Assembly: GCF_000425865.1 (NCBI RefSeq)
Contig: NZ_AUEG01000003.1
Coordinates: 1 to 64,000 of the forward strand
Length of the DNA: 64,000 bases
From: Lacticigenium naphthae DSM 19658
GTDB lineage: Bacteria > Bacillota > Bacilli > Lactobacillales > Carnobacteriaceae_A
Direction of reading: 5' to 3'
Shown here: positions 7,733 to 17,097 of the stretch, in pieces
Layout: every line of letters begins with the position of its first letter
How positions within the stretch are numbered: the first letter of the stretch is position 1
Made by a program: the position numbers and the translations under genes
The notes under the pieces: generated by a model
What the model saw: only the letters and a program-made list of their open reading frames with translations
Told to the model about the DNA's origin: nothing
Database searches by the model: none

Positions 7733-9920
7733 TAGGATTTATTCGTGTCAATGCGATCCTACCTTTGTGTAAATCGACTGAATCCACCCAAACTGTTACA
7801 ATATCTCCCACAGAAACTACCTTACTTGGATGCTTGATAAATGATTGGCTTAATTTGGAAATATGAACGAGTCCGTCTTGTTTTACACCTACATCAACGA
7901 AAGCCCCAAAATCTACTACGTTTCGAACCGTCCCTTCCAGTTGCATTCCCGTTTTCAGGTCTCCCATCGTTAATACATCTGTCCTCAGTAAGGGGGCCGG
8001 CATATCTTCCCGCATATCTCTCCCCGGTTTTATCAGTGCACTTACGCTATCTTTAATTGTTTCCGTCCCTATTTCTAGCTCTTTTTCTAATTCATTAAGA
8101 TAAAGTGACAACAATTTTTCTCTAGCTTCCTCAGTGCCTAACTCATTTTTATTTACCTTAGCCATTTTTAATATCTTTTCAGTTTCCTTATATGTTTCTG
8201 GATGAATACCCGTATTATCAAGCGGATTTTTTCCGCCAGGGATTCTCAGAAAACCAATTGACTGCTCATATGCTTTGGGTCCCAACCGTGCTACTTTTTT
8301 TAATTCCGTTCTTTTTTCGAAAGAGCCGTTTTCTTCTCTATACAATACTATATTTTGTGCAGTAGTCTTGTTTAATCCAGATATATGTTGTAATAGGGCT
8401 GAACTAGCAGTATTTACATTGACCCCCACCTGGTTGACCACTGTTTCAATAACAAAATCAAGCTGATCAGTTAACTTCTTTTGAGAAACATCGTGTTGGT
8501 ATTGTCCTACACCAATTGATTTCGGATCGATTTTCACTAATTCTGCCAAGGGATCTTGCAATCTCCGAGCAATACTGATAGCACTTCTTTCTTCAACCTG
8601 TAAATCTGGGAATTCCCGACGTGCTTCTGGGCTAGCAGAGTACACCGAAGCCCCGGCTTCATTTACAATCACGTAAGCTATTTTCTCATCCATATCTTTT
8701 AATGCATCTGCTACGAATGATTCGGATTCCCTACTAGCAGTACCATTCCCAATGGCCACAATATCCACTTGATGTTTACGCAATAGTTTCTGTAAGTCTT
8801 CTTTTGCGGATGCACGTTTGGAAGTAGGTGCAGGCGGATGCGGGTAAATCAAAGAAACATCTTGAAATTTACCGATTGCATCTATTACTGCTAATTTACA
8901 TCCTGTGCGATAAGCCGGATCAAATCCAAGTATTGTTTTGTTTTTTAATGGGGACTGTAACAGAAGATTTCTTAAATTATCTCCAAATAATTGAATGGCA
9001 TGATCTTCTGCTTTTTCAGTAAGCGTAGACCGTATTTCTCTTTCAATTGCTGGTCCAATAAAACGCTTATAACTGTCCCGTATGGCTTCTTTCACAAGCA
9101 TGGTTGCTTCATCATTAGTTGAATTGGATACTTCATTTTGAAAGATAAAGGAATGAATTTTTTCTTCATCTACTTCAATCGACAAAGAGAGAATCCCCTC
9201 TTTTTCGCCCCGATTTAAGGCAAGTATTCGATGCGACACAATTGAGCGTATCGGTTCACTATAAGAATAATACATTTCATAAACTTTCTTTTCGTCATCT
9301 TCTTCCGATTTGACAGTTGCAGCAAATTGTCCAGTCTTCTCAGTGAATGTACGTATCCATTCACGATATTCAGGTTTATCGGAAACGAACTCAGCAACAA
9401 TTTCATGGACACCTGCTAAAACTTCACCAGTTGTTAGTAACTCCTTTTCTACATCGATATATTTATTTGCTTCTAGTTCAATATTTCCTTTGGGAAAAGA
9501 TAGAATCCAATTCGCTAAAGGTTCTAATCCTTTTTCTTTAGCAATTGTTGCCTTTGTTCTCCTCTTTTGCTTATATGGCCTGTAAAGATCTTCCACTCTC
9601 TGCATTTTGGTAGCATCTTTAATTTTTTTAGCCAATTGTTCTGTAAGCTTCCCTTGTTCTTCGATATTTGCTAGTACATCTTCTTTTCTTTTTTCCAATT
9701 GGGATAGATAATGATACCGCTCTTCGATTTCTCTGATTTGAACTTCGTCAAGAGAACCTGTAACTTCTTTACGGTAACGAGCTATAAAAGGAACTGTATT
9801 CCCTGTTAATAATAAATCTAAAACTGTCTCAATCTGTTTTTTTGAAAAAGACTCCATCTCTTCATTTAAAAGATTTAATGTTTTGTATTCAATTTGACTT
9901 TCCACACTATTCATCTCCAT
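7716..9920 (-). CDS. tex: Tex-family RNA-binding transcription accessory protein
   Basis: A protein of about 730 residues with the full Tex architecture: N-terminal helical region with VPFIARYRKEVTG, a YqgF/RNase H-like domain (LGFDPAYRTGCKLAVID, about residue 330), paired helix-hairpin-helix motifs (NTASSALLQHISGLNKTTAQNIV and LGPKAYEQSIGFLRI), and a C-terminal S1 domain (about 645-725: GTVRNVVDFGAFVDVGVKQDGLVHIS). Tex binds nucleic acid and supports transcription and RNA turnover. The ATG at 9920 lacks a ribosome site; a GTG 15 bp downstream (9905) has GGAG 9 nt upstream and may be the true start. Monocistronic or coupled to the SprT-like gene. Confidence 0.93.
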   Translation of the reverse strand: MEMNSVESQIEYKTLNLLNEEMESFSKKQIETVLDLLLTGNTVPFIARYRKEVTGSLDEVQIREIEERYHYLSQLEKRKEDVLANIEEQGKLTEQLAKKIKDATKMQRVEDLYRPYKQKRRTKATIAKEKGLEPLANWILSFPKGNIELEANKYIDVEKELLTTGEVLAGVHEIVAEFVSDKPEYREWIRTFTEKTGQFAATVKSEEDDEKKVYEMYYSYSEPIRSIVSHRILALNRGEKEGILSLSIEVDEEKIHSFIFQNEVSNSTNDEATMLVKEAIRDSYKRFIGPAIEREIRSTLTEKAEDHAIQLFGDNLRNLLLQSPLKNKTILGFDPAYRTGCKLAVIDAIGKFQDVSLIYPHPPAPTSKRASAKEDLQKLLRKHQVDIVAIGNGTASRESESFVADALKDMDEKIAYVIVNEAGASVYSASPEARREFPDLQVEERSAISIARRLQDPLAELVKIDPKSIGVGQYQHDVSQKKLTDQLDFVIETVVNQVGVNVNTASSALLQHISGLNKTTAQNIVLYREENGSFEKRTELKKVARLGPKAYEQSIGFLRIPGGKNPLDNTGIHPETYKETEKILKMAKVNKNELGTEEAREKLLSLYLNELEKELEIGTETIKDSVSALIKPGRDMREDMPAPLLRTDVLTMGDLKTGMQLEGTVRNVVDFGAFVDVGVKQDGLVHISKLSQSFIKHPSKVVSVGDIVTVWVDSVDLHKGRIALTRINPNENHG

Positions 9921-9955
9921 TACAATTTTGAAATATAACTCTATACATTTTAAAA

Positions 9956-9991
9956 CTCACCTCTTTAGTTTAACAGAATCTAAAGAGATGA
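9956..9991 (-). terminator. Terminator after the metallophosphoesterase pair
   Basis: CTCA(C)CTCTTTAG and CTAAAGAG(A)TGAG form a 13-bp stem with one mismatch and an 11-nt loop, followed on the minus strand by TTTTAAAA. Confidence 0.65.
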
Positions 9992-10011
9992 GCTAACATT
10001 GACCTATTCTT

Positions 10012-10839
10012 TTAGAGTGAAATCACTACGAGTGTATTTTCTATCTGCTTTTTTGCATCTTTCAATTCCCAATGCCGTTGCAATCCTAGACAGGCTGCTA
10101 TATAAGTTACACCTTTATCGCGAAAAGTTTTTCTAAAATGGACGTGTCCCATGATACTATACTGAATGGAGCGAAACTCAGTATATAAACCTTCATATTC
10201 TTTGGCGCCTAGAAATGCATTGGCATAATCATACAACCGGTGTGGAAGAGGCATGACAAATTCTGAATGCGTGGCTACGTGAGTCATCAAAATTATTTTT
10301 TTGTCTTTTACCGAGTGCAGATCTTTCTTCAATTGAATGAGCATATCTGAACTGACTTTCCTATCGTTTTGCTCCCAGTCCACATGGTGACGATCATTCC
10401 ATGAAGCAAATTTATATTGCTTTTTTTGAAAGTCCTTTTCTGAGAACTTTTCATCATCAGCAAATCCATAATCGTACCACCCAGGATTCCCAACAAGTGC
10501 CCATTCATCATTTAAAATCCGGGGATTGCCTATTAATGACTCTTGTTGCTGAGAATAGAATTGATGGATCATTCGTGTTGATTTGCTCGATTCTTTCATT
10601 ACCCAATAATCATGATTCCCTGGAACAAAGTAAATAGGGATACCTGACAACTTCTGAACTTTTTCAAGGAAATCTTGAGTCATTTCATACTGGTTCGAGA
10701 CATCTCCAGCTATCAATAAAAATTCTACCTGCTTCTCTAAAATGATTTGGCTGAGTAATCGATCGTAAGTTTCTCCTTTTTTGAGAGCTTTTTGATTTCG
10801 ATCGATATGCAAATCAGATATGATACCTATAGCTGTCAT
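10012..10839 (-). CDS. Metallophosphoesterase (calcineurin-like)
   Basis: About 275 residues with the metal-binding blocks of the calcineurin superfamily: GIISDLHID (D-x-H), LLIAGDVSN (GD), YFVPGNHDYW (GNHD), LMTHVATH and SIMGHVHFRKT (GHxH). The substrate is unknown; related proteins hydrolyse phosphodiesters or phosphomonoesters. The start is placed at ATG 10839 because AAAGGGA lies 8 nt upstream. It follows the ApaH/PrpE-like phosphatase with an intergenic gap of about 23 bp, so the two phosphatases share a transcript. Confidence 0.85.
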   Translation of the reverse strand: MTAIGIISDLHIDRNQKALKKGETYDRLLSQIILEKQVEFLLIAGDVSNQYEMTQDFLEKVQKLSGIPIYFVPGNHDYWVMKESSKSTRMIHQFYSQQQESLIGNPRILNDEWALVGNPGWYDYGFADDEKFSEKDFQKKQYKFASWNDRHHVDWEQNDRKVSSDMLIQLKKDLHSVKDKKIILMTHVATHSEFVMPLPHRLYDYANAFLGAKEYEGLYTEFRSIQYSIMGHVHFRKTFRDKGVTYIAACLGLQRHWELKDAKKQIENTLVVISL

Positions 10840-10862
10840 GTCATAATCCCTTTCTAACATTA

Positions 10863-11585
10863 CTATTTTGGAATAGAAAAATGTTCCTTCATTCCCTCCT
10901 TGTCAAACACTACCCCATGTAGTGTGCCTCCATATACCGCTCCACCGTCTAATCCGATTTTCCCGTCTCCAGAATCCCAAATAGAAGTATCCTTTCGATT
11001 CTTATGAAGCATCGAAGTAACCGTATGACCAAATACAATAATCTTATCTGTATTATTAGGTTGATCAAAAAAACCTTCTCTGATCCAAACAAAATCTTGT
11101 TCATCAGAATCTTGCCAGTTTGACTTCATCAGATTGACTCCTGCGTGAACAAAAAGATAGTTTCCCCATTCATAATATAGAGGAAGTTCTTTTAAGAATG
11201 GTAAGAGTTTAGGATAATACGCTTTGATACTTTTAGCCCATCCTTCTGGATTATCATCTGCTTTATCCATTTCTTTCCCAGCTAAAAAAGTTTGAATTGT
11301 TTTTATTCCACCATTCAACAAATAATTTGCATAGTGTCTCTCAGGATTTTCCAAATAGTTTATCAGCATATCCTCATGATTTCCTTTTAGACAAATTGCC
11401 CCTTCAGTTTGAACTAAATTTTGAACTAATTCAAAACATTCTTTGGGATTTTCTCCACGATCACCTAAATCACCTAAGAACAGTAACTGTTGCGTTTGAG
11501 AGTTCCAATGTTCTAACAATTTTTTTACTAGAGTGATTTCTCCATGAATATCACCGACAACAAAAAATTCATTTTTCATTTTCAT
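10863..11585 (-). CDS. PPP-family phosphatase (PrpE/ApaH-like)
   Basis: 240 residues with the serine/threonine phosphatase signatures FVVGDIHGE, LLFLGDLGDRGENP and ICLKGNHEDM, then LFVHAGVN and VFGHTV for the remaining metal and phosphate ligands. It fits the bacterial PPP family that contains diadenosine tetraphosphatases (ApaH, PrpE) and PP1/PP2A-like protein phosphatases; sequence alone does not separate these. An AAAGGATGGG ribosome site precedes two possible ATG codons (11585, 11579). First gene of a two-phosphoesterase operon. Confidence 0.85.
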   Translation of the reverse strand: MKMKNEFFVVGDIHGEITLVKKLLEHWNSQTQQLLFLGDLGDRGENPKECFELVQNLVQTEGAICLKGNHEDMLINYLENPERHYANYLLNGGIKTIQTFLAGKEMDKADDNPEGWAKSIKAYYPKLLPFLKELPLYYEWGNYLFVHAGVNLMKSNWQDSDEQDFVWIREGFFDQPNNTDKIIVFGHTVTSMLHKNRKDTSIWDSGDGKIGLDGGAVYGGTLHGVVFDKEGMKEHFSIPK

Positions 11586-11845
11586 CCCATCCTTTTACCC
11601 AATTATACGCGTAAAATTGCGATGGGTAAAATATATCCTGTTTTTGAAGATTTTGTGTTTTTTGTATGAAGATAGATAACGGACTAGCTACTTCTTTCTA
11701 TAAAAGTTATAATTAAGAGATAGACACGTACTCTCTAGGAAGACATATTTACTCTTTTAGAAAAGTCTGAAACTTATTCTAGAAAGGATTATTTTTTCCA
11801 TTAGATTTGAATAAGAGTGTACATACTAAGAAAGGAATGAACAAT

Positions 11846-12700
11846 ATGAAAAAATGGATAGGTATATTAGTAGCACTTGCCGTTGTGGGCTTTATTGGTT
11901 ATAACATCTGGGCAGGAGGAACTACAGATGAAACTCCTACAGTTCGTACTGCACCAATTGAACGGGGGTCTATTTCAGAAATGGTTTCTGCGACAGGTAC
12001 GATCGAACCCAGCGAAAAACAAGAAATAGTTGGACAAGGCCTTGTATCTGAATTACCTGTTGAAGTGGGAGACACTGTCGAAGAAGGAGATTTACTCGTT
12101 TCTTATATGGATGGAACCACTCACGAAGCCGCTTTTGCCGGTACGATCGTTGAATTAAATATCACTGAAGAAACAATCGATTCAAGTGCACAAAAAGGTA
12201 CTCCCTCTCTAGTCTTAAGTAATTTAGAAGACCTAGAGGTCGCTCTTTCATTATCAAAATCTGACAGTGCGTTAGTCAAAGAAGGTCAAGAAGTTGCATT
12301 GACATATGGAAACAGTGAATATACTGGGACCGTAGACTTTGTTGCTCCAGTCGCTACACAAACACAATCACAGCTTGGTACTTCGAGTACATTAGCTACC
12401 CGCATTGTTTTTGATGAAACACCTGAAGAAATAGTTGCAGGGTTCGATATAGATGTTGATATACTAGTAAATTCTGCTGAAGACGTGCTTATTCTCCCAA
12501 TTGAAGCACTGCTTTATGACGATGAAAATCGCCCTTATGCTTTTGTAGTAGAAAATGAAACTGCAAAAAAAGTTGAACTGTCTATTGGTATCCAATCACC
12601 TAGTGGCATTGAAATTGTTGATGGCTTAGAAGAAAATGATGAAGTGATCCTTTCACCTACTGAGTCCATTGAAGACGGCTCAGCTGTTATAACCGAATAA
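11846..12700 (+). CDS. MacA-like membrane-fusion (adaptor) protein of an ABC exporter
   Basis: The 284-residue product has an N-terminal membrane anchor (WIGILVALAVVGFIGYNIW) and an HlyD/MacA layout: a barrel-sandwich hybrid half motif (RGSISEMVSATGTIEPSEKQEI, PVEVGDTVEEGDLLVSYMDG), a lipoyl-like second half around FAGTIVELN, a beta-barrel domain, and a C-terminal membrane-proximal domain (VEKxxxIGIQSPSGIEIVDGLEENDEVI). The long coiled-coil hairpin of Gram-negative MacA is reduced. The start is ATG 11846 with AAAGGA upstream. Followed by the ATPase (15 bp) and permease, giving a MacAB/YknXYZ-type export system, probably for antimicrobial peptides or other cell-envelope-active compounds. Confidence 0.88.
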   Translation: MKKWIGILVALAVVGFIGYNIWAGGTTDETPTVRTAPIERGSISEMVSATGTIEPSEKQEIVGQGLVSELPVEVGDTVEEGDLLVSYMDGTTHEAAFAGTIVELNITEETIDSSAQKGTPSLVLSNLEDLEVALSLSKSDSALVKEGQEVALTYGNSEYTGTVDFVAPVATQTQSQLGTSSTLATRIVFDETPEEIVAGFDIDVDILVNSAEDVLILPIEALLYDDENRPYAFVVENETAKKVELSIGIQSPSGIEIVDGLEENDEVILSPTESIEDGSAVITE

Positions 12701-12715
12701 GAAAGGAGCATTCAA

Positions 12716-13420
12716 ATGATTGAAATAAAAGATATTGTGAAAATTTATCGTACTGGATCGGAAACTTTAACTGCACTGGACCATGTGACATTGACGATTC
12801 AAGAAGGAGAATTCACTTCGATAATGGGGCCTAGTGGTTCGGGAAAATCCACTTTAATGAATATCCTAGGGTTACTTGACAGTTTCGATTCAGGTAAATA
12901 CTTTTTAAATGGAAAAGATGTATCTGATTTGACTGATGATGAGCGTGCAGCAATTCGCAATAAAGAGATTGGTTTTGTTTTTCAGTCATTTAATCTTATG
13001 CCCCGCATGAACGTACTAGAAAATGTTCAACTCCCATTAGTTTATGCTAAAGTTCCTATGAAAGAACGTAAAAGAAGAGCAGAAGAAGCATTAAAACGCG
13101 TAGGGCTTGAAAATAGAATGTACCATAAAACAAATGAAATATCCGGTGGACAAAAACAGCGTGTCGCGATCGCTCGCGCAATTGTCAATAATCCATCTGT
13201 ATTGATGGCCGATGAACCGACTGGGAATTTGGATTCAAAAACGACTTTGGATATCTTGCGCATTTTCCAACAGCTAAATGAAGAAGGAACTACTATTGTA
13301 ATGGTGACTCATGAATCCGAAATGTCAGCATACACGAAACGAATCATCTCGTTTCGTGATGGTATTCTCCAAAGTGACGAGCTACAAGAACCGAAAGTTC
13401 TTCCGAAAGGAGGAGTATAA
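12716..13420 (+). CDS. MacB/LolD-type ABC exporter ATP-binding protein
   Basis: A 234-residue nucleotide-binding protein: Walker [10 protein letters not shown] at 38-46, Q-loop FVFQSFNLMPRM, signature SGGQKQR at 143-149, Walker B VLMADEP at 162-168 followed by TGNLDS, and the switch histidine in MVTHES. This set is typical of the MacB/LolD/FtsE class (3.A.1.122-like). It sits between the adaptor (15 bp upstream) and the FtsX-like permease, which begins one base after its stop, so the three form one transporter. Confidence 0.93.
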   Translation: MIEIKDIVKIYRTGSETLTALDHVTLTIQEGEFTSIMGPSGSGKSTLMNILGLLDSFDSGKYFLNGKDVSDLTDDERAAIRNKEIGFVFQSFNLMPRMNVLENVQLPLVYAKVPMKERKRRAEEALKRVGLENRMYHKTNEISGGQKQRVAIARAIVNNPSVLMADEPTGNLDSKTTLDILRIFQQLNEEGTTIVMVTHESEMSAYTKRIISFRDGILQSDELQEPKVLPKGGV

Positions 13421-14644
13421 ATGTTTTTTAAAGAAAATTTGAAAATGGCTTTTGATAGTATCTTTGCTAATAAGATGCGTTCATTTCTAACTATGTTAGG
13501 TATCATCATAGGCATCACGGCAGTTATTGCTATACTCTCTGTCGGGAATGGTGCTGCTAATCAATTGACTCAAACATTTAGTGATTTAGGCTCCACTTCC
13601 ATTACGTTAAGTGCAGAAGATGAGACAGGATCCCAGGAAATGATTACAAACGAAGACATTCAACTTTTAAAGGAAACCATTCCTGAAATCGAATATATCT
13701 CTTCTGATAATCAGACTAGAAGTGAACTTTCTTCTGATTTTGAAACACGAACAGCCGTCGCCTGGTATGGAACACCTGATATCCAATTTACGAATCAATC
13801 AATGGATGCAACGGTTATTCATGGTCGTTATTTTAATCAAAATGAGTATGATGATATGAAAAATGTGACCGTGATTTCTGAAGATACTGCTCGCGCATTA
13901 TTCAATGATCGGACCGATGTGGTCGGTGAAATGATTCGTCTAGATGTAAACCGAGAGCAGTTGAATTTACAGATCGTTGGTGTCGTAGCAGGAGCCTTTG
14001 AAGATTTGCAAGGAACTTTTGATCTGAGCCAGATGCCGGTCATGCTTGCCGTTCCGCATACGACAATGTCACAATTATCATCTATTCCTTCAAACATCAA
14101 CAGTTTAACTATCCAGGTTGAGACAACTGACGATATTGAGCCTATCTCCAATCAAGCCGTTCGATTGCTAGAAATCAGGCACAATTCTGTGGGCGAAAAT
14201 AATTATACTGCTTACAATATGTTACAGGCTCTCGATCAGGTGAACAATGTATTAAGCCTGTTTATTAACTTTATTGCAGCGGTAGCAGCTATAGCCTTGC
14301 TTGTTGGTGGTATCGGAGTTATGAATATCATGCTCGTTTCTGTTACTGAACGGACCAGAGAAATAGGCACTCGGAAAGCTCTCGGAGCTACTACACGAAC
14401 CATCCTTGTCCAATTCTTAATGGAGTCTGTTATTCTTAGTTTAATAGGAGGCATTATTGGATTAATGTTTGGTATTCTTTTAGCTAATGGAATTGCTAGC
14501 GTCTTAGGTATAACTCCCGATATTACGCTAGGTGCTGTCGGACTTGTCATCCTGTTCTCTTCTGCAGTTGGTATTTTCTTTGGGATTTATCCTGCAAGAA
14601 AAGCAGCCAGACTTGATCCGATCGAATCTTTGCGTTATGAATAA
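13421..14644 (+). CDS. MacB/FtsX-type ABC exporter permease
   Basis: A 407-residue permease with the MacB topology: one N-terminal membrane helix (FLTMLGIIIGITAVIAILSVG), a large extracellular MacB periplasmic-core-like domain (about 50-270), and three C-terminal helices in an FtsX domain that contains GGIGVMNIMLVSVTERTREIGTRKALGA and ends PARKAARLDPIESLRYE. Its start directly follows the ATPase stop and AAAGGAGG lies within the end of the ATPase gene. It completes the adaptor-ATPase-permease exporter. No regulator is adjacent. Confidence 0.93.
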   Translation: MFFKENLKMAFDSIFANKMRSFLTMLGIIIGITAVIAILSVGNGAANQLTQTFSDLGSTSITLSAEDETGSQEMITNEDIQLLKETIPEIEYISSDNQTRSELSSDFETRTAVAWYGTPDIQFTNQSMDATVIHGRYFNQNEYDDMKNVTVISEDTARALFNDRTDVVGEMIRLDVNREQLNLQIVGVVAGAFEDLQGTFDLSQMPVMLAVPHTTMSQLSSIPSNINSLTIQVETTDDIEPISNQAVRLLEIRHNSVGENNYTAYNMLQALDQVNNVLSLFINFIAAVAAIALLVGGIGVMNIMLVSVTERTREIGTRKALGATTRTILVQFLMESVILSLIGGIIGLMFGILLANGIASVLGITPDITLGAVGLVILFSSAVGIFFGIYPARKAARLDPIESLRYE

Positions 14645-14729
14645 ATATATTCACTAAAAATCGAGCTCATAGTATCTAATTCATTTGATCCGCACTTTGA
14701 TTAGAGTAATTTATGCATCCTGATCAAAT

Positions 14730-14766
14730 AAAAAAGGCGCTGACTCTTAGAGAGTCGGCGCCTTTT
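14730..14766. terminator. Bidirectional terminator between the exporter and pbuG
   Basis: AAAAAGGCGC(T)GACTC / GAGTC(G)GCGCCTTTT, a strong GC-rich stem with A/T runs on both sides between convergent genes. Confidence 0.85.
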
Positions 14767-14773
14767 GATTGGT

Positions 14774-16237
14774 TTAGATCAAAGCCAGAATTGCAAAGTT
14801 AATGATAAATAGTGAAGCGGTGACCCAGACTACTGGGTGAACTTTTTTCGCTTTGCCTTTTACTGATTTCACAATAATGTAACTGATAAATCCAGCAGCA
14901 ATACCATACGAAATACTATAAGCTAAGCCCATAAAAACTGAAGCGAAAAATGCGGGAATAGCTTCTTCTAAATCATCCCAATTTATTTCTGTGAAAGAAG
15001 ATAACATCATTATACCAACGAGTATCAACGCTGGAGCTGTTGCTGCAGTTGGTACAACAGATACTATTGGAGAAAAGAGAGCCGTTAACATGAACATGCC
15101 CGCTGTAACTACACTAGTTAACCCAGTACGACCACCCATTCCGATCCCTGCAGCACTTTCTACATATGTTGTTACATTTGAAGTTCCAAATATAGCTCCT
15201 GTTGTTGTAGCAATAGCATCCGCAAACAATGCTTTATCCATTTTCGTTTTGATTCCTGTACTGTTATCCAATGCAGCTTCATCTTCAGCTGAAAAGATAC
15301 CTGTTTTTCTTCCTGTTCCGATAAATGTTCCAACTGTATCAAAAATGTCTGTTAAGCTGAATGCGAAAATAGTCATTAAGATCAATGGATACTGTGAAGG
15401 AGTACTGAGTAATGAACCAAATCCTTCAGATCCAAATGCAGCCCCAAATGTTGTGCCTAATTCTGAAATAGAAGATGACAAAGAATTAGCCGGATTAGAA
15501 AGAGCAGCCAAATTGGTAACGCCTAAAGGTATGCCCATCAAAGTCGTTGAAATGATCCCAATCAAAATAGCTCCTTTGACTTTTTTAATAACCAAGATGA
15601 TTGTTAGAGCTAGCCCAAGCAAAGCCAATAAAGCGACCGGATTTGTAAAGTTGACTAATGCCGGAATAATTCCACCATCAGTTACGATACTGCTTATGCC
15701 TCCTTCGAAATTTGAAGTGCTTGGGTCAAATGGTGTATTGTTAATGGCAACAATATTATTTGTTTCAGTTGTAAATTCTAAGAATCCTGCATTTTTTATT
15801 CCAATATAAGCAATGAATATCCCTATTCCACCTCCAATAGCATGTTGTAAGCTAGTTGGAATTGAACGGATCAACATTTTACGTACTTTTGTAACCGTGA
15901 TAATTATATTGATGATCCCACATAAAAAGACCATTGCTAGTGCTTCTTGCCAAGAAAATCCAAGAGCAAATACTACTGTATAGGTAAAGAAAGCATTTAA
16001 TCCCATTCCTGGAGCTTGAGCATAGGGGACATTCGCGAATAATCCCATGATTAAAGTTCCTACAACCGTAGCAATTATTGTTGATAAGAATACTGCTTGA
16101 GAAGGCATCCCTGTTAATGATAAAATAGCTGGGTTAACAAATATTATATACGACATTGCGAAAAACGTAGTCAGACCTGCCATAACTTCAGTTGCTACTG
16201 ATGTTCCATTTTCTTTCAATTGAAAGAACTTCTCCAT
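14774..16237 (-). CDS. pbuG: NCS2/AzgA-type guanine-hypoxanthine permease
   Basis: A 487-residue, roughly 12-14-helix membrane protein of the AzgA-like branch of the NCS2 family: VMAGLTTFFAMSYIIFVNP near the N-terminus, PYAQAPGMGLNAFFTY, IPTSLQHAIGGGIGIFIAYIG, FSLTDIFDTVGTFIGTG, and SAAGIGMGGRTGLTSV. PbuG/PbuO proteins import guanine, hypoxanthine and sometimes adenine by proton symport. A purine riboswitch of the guanine type with an intrinsic terminator lies in its leader (16308-16448), which supports a purine-base substrate and repression by guanine or hypoxanthine. Confidence 0.93.
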   Translation of the reverse strand: MEKFFQLKENGTSVATEVMAGLTTFFAMSYIIFVNPAILSLTGMPSQAVFLSTIIATVVGTLIMGLFANVPYAQAPGMGLNAFFTYTVVFALGFSWQEALAMVFLCGIINIIITVTKVRKMLIRSIPTSLQHAIGGGIGIFIAYIGIKNAGFLEFTTETNNIVAINNTPFDPSTSNFEGGISSIVTDGGIIPALVNFTNPVALLALLGLALTIILVIKKVKGAILIGIISTTLMGIPLGVTNLAALSNPANSLSSSISELGTTFGAAFGSEGFGSLLSTPSQYPLILMTIFAFSLTDIFDTVGTFIGTGRKTGIFSAEDEAALDNSTGIKTKMDKALFADAIATTTGAIFGTSNVTTYVESAAGIGMGGRTGLTSVVTAGMFMLTALFSPIVSVVPTAATAPALILVGIMMLSSFTEINWDDLEEAIPAFFASVFMGLAYSISYGIAAGFISYIIVKSVKGKAKKVHPVVWVTASLFIINFAILALI

Positions 16238-16307
16238 AAAAAATTCCCTACTCTCTTCAAATTTTTAGTGAAGATCTTTTATAATGAGCGGTGGGAATTT
16301 TAAGTAC

Positions 16308-16336
16308 AAAAAAAAGATGAACACTACCTGTTCATC
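16308..16336 (-). terminator. Riboswitch expression-platform terminator
   Basis: On the minus strand GATGAACA/TGTTCATC with a 5-nt loop and eight T, between the purine aptamer and the pbuG start. Guanine binding should favour this hairpin. Confidence 0.85.
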
Positions 16337-16383
16337 CGTAAAAAAACTATATAAATTGCAACACAAAAAATGCTGGTACAATT

Positions 16384-16448
16384 CTAATAGTCGGACATTT
16401 TACGGTGCCCGGTAGAGACTTAAAGCCCATATCGCTTAATTATATTAG
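16384..16448 (-). promoter_or_regulatory. Purine (guanine-class) riboswitch aptamer
   Basis: The minus strand contains P1 CTAATA/TATTAG, J1/2 TATAAT, P2 AAGC/GCTT with loop GATATGG, J2/3 GTCTCTACC, P3 with loop CCGTAAAA, and J3/1 GTCCGACTAT. These are the conserved blocks of the xpt-pbuX riboswitch. The specificity position in GACTAT is C (adenine riboswitches have U there), so guanine or hypoxanthine is the expected ligand. Confidence 0.95.
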
Positions 16449-16572
16449 ATGTATTCACTTGTAAACACACTATAACTTTTTCAATTTCAAGAATCAAGAG
16501 TATAAACATATTTTAATTAATTAAATACTTCTAATGTTCGTATTTAACATAATTTCAAAAAGGAGCTTTCCT

Positions 16573-17034
16573 ATGATCATTATTCCTGGAGGTAAACCAA
16601 AAATTTGGGATACTGACAAATCGCATGGTCCAGCGCTCGCAAGTCAAGCCTATACCGGTACGTTTCACTCACTATGTAAGCAATATGCTCTCCAGCAAGA
16701 TCAAACTGATTATCTGATTCTATCTCCTTACTACGGTTTTATCCATCCAGATAGTATTCTGCCACATACTTATAATGTGAGATTTACGCAAAATGGACCT
16801 ACTGCTGAAACTATTTCTTTAACGCTGTTAAAAAAACAATGGAGTTCGTTGAATGCATCAGAAAATGAACCTATAGTCGTTTTAGGCGGAAATAAGTTTA
16901 TTACTTTATTCAATTTGATTACTGACCACCCCTATTTATTTGAGTTTCCTTTAGTTGGACTCGGTGGAATTGGCTATATGCAAAAAGCTTTAAAGGAAGC
17001 ATTGATGACCCATACAATATTACAAAAAAAATAA
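16573..17034 (+). CDS. DUF6884-like protein of unknown function
   Basis: A 153-residue cytoplasmic protein. A segment reading DYLILSPYYGFIHPDSILPHTYNV is the kind of motif seen in DUF6884/YaaA-related proteins (sensing that a product is at hand and PY motif), followed by PIVVLGGNKFITLFNLI and GLGGIGYMQKAL. I do not recognise a catalytic activity. The start is ATG 16573, with AAGGAG 8 nt upstream. It is a single gene, divergent from pbuG, with its own terminator at 17033-17078. Confidence 0.6.
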   Translation: MIIIPGGKPKIWDTDKSHGPALASQAYTGTFHSLCKQYALQQDQTDYLILSPYYGFIHPDSILPHTYNVRFTQNGPTAETISLTLLKKQWSSLNASENEPIVVLGGNKFITLFNLITDHPYLFEFPLVGLGGIGYMQKALKEALMTHTILQKK

Positions 17035-17078
17035 TCCATCCGACCTTATGATTTGGTTGAATGGATTGCTCCTTTTTT
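17033..17078 (+). terminator. Intrinsic terminator after the DUF6884-like gene
   Basis: AATCCATCCGACC pairs with GGTTGAATGGATT with one mismatch, then CTCCTTTTTT. Confidence 0.7.
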
Positions 17079-17097
17079 ATATAGTAGTGCGACTAAA

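Noticed and set aside
14991-15809. 272-codon open frame on the plus strand opposite pbuG
   Set aside because: It mirrors the coding frame of a clear permease, has no ribosome site or recognisable protein features, and its composition is that of an antisense shadow.
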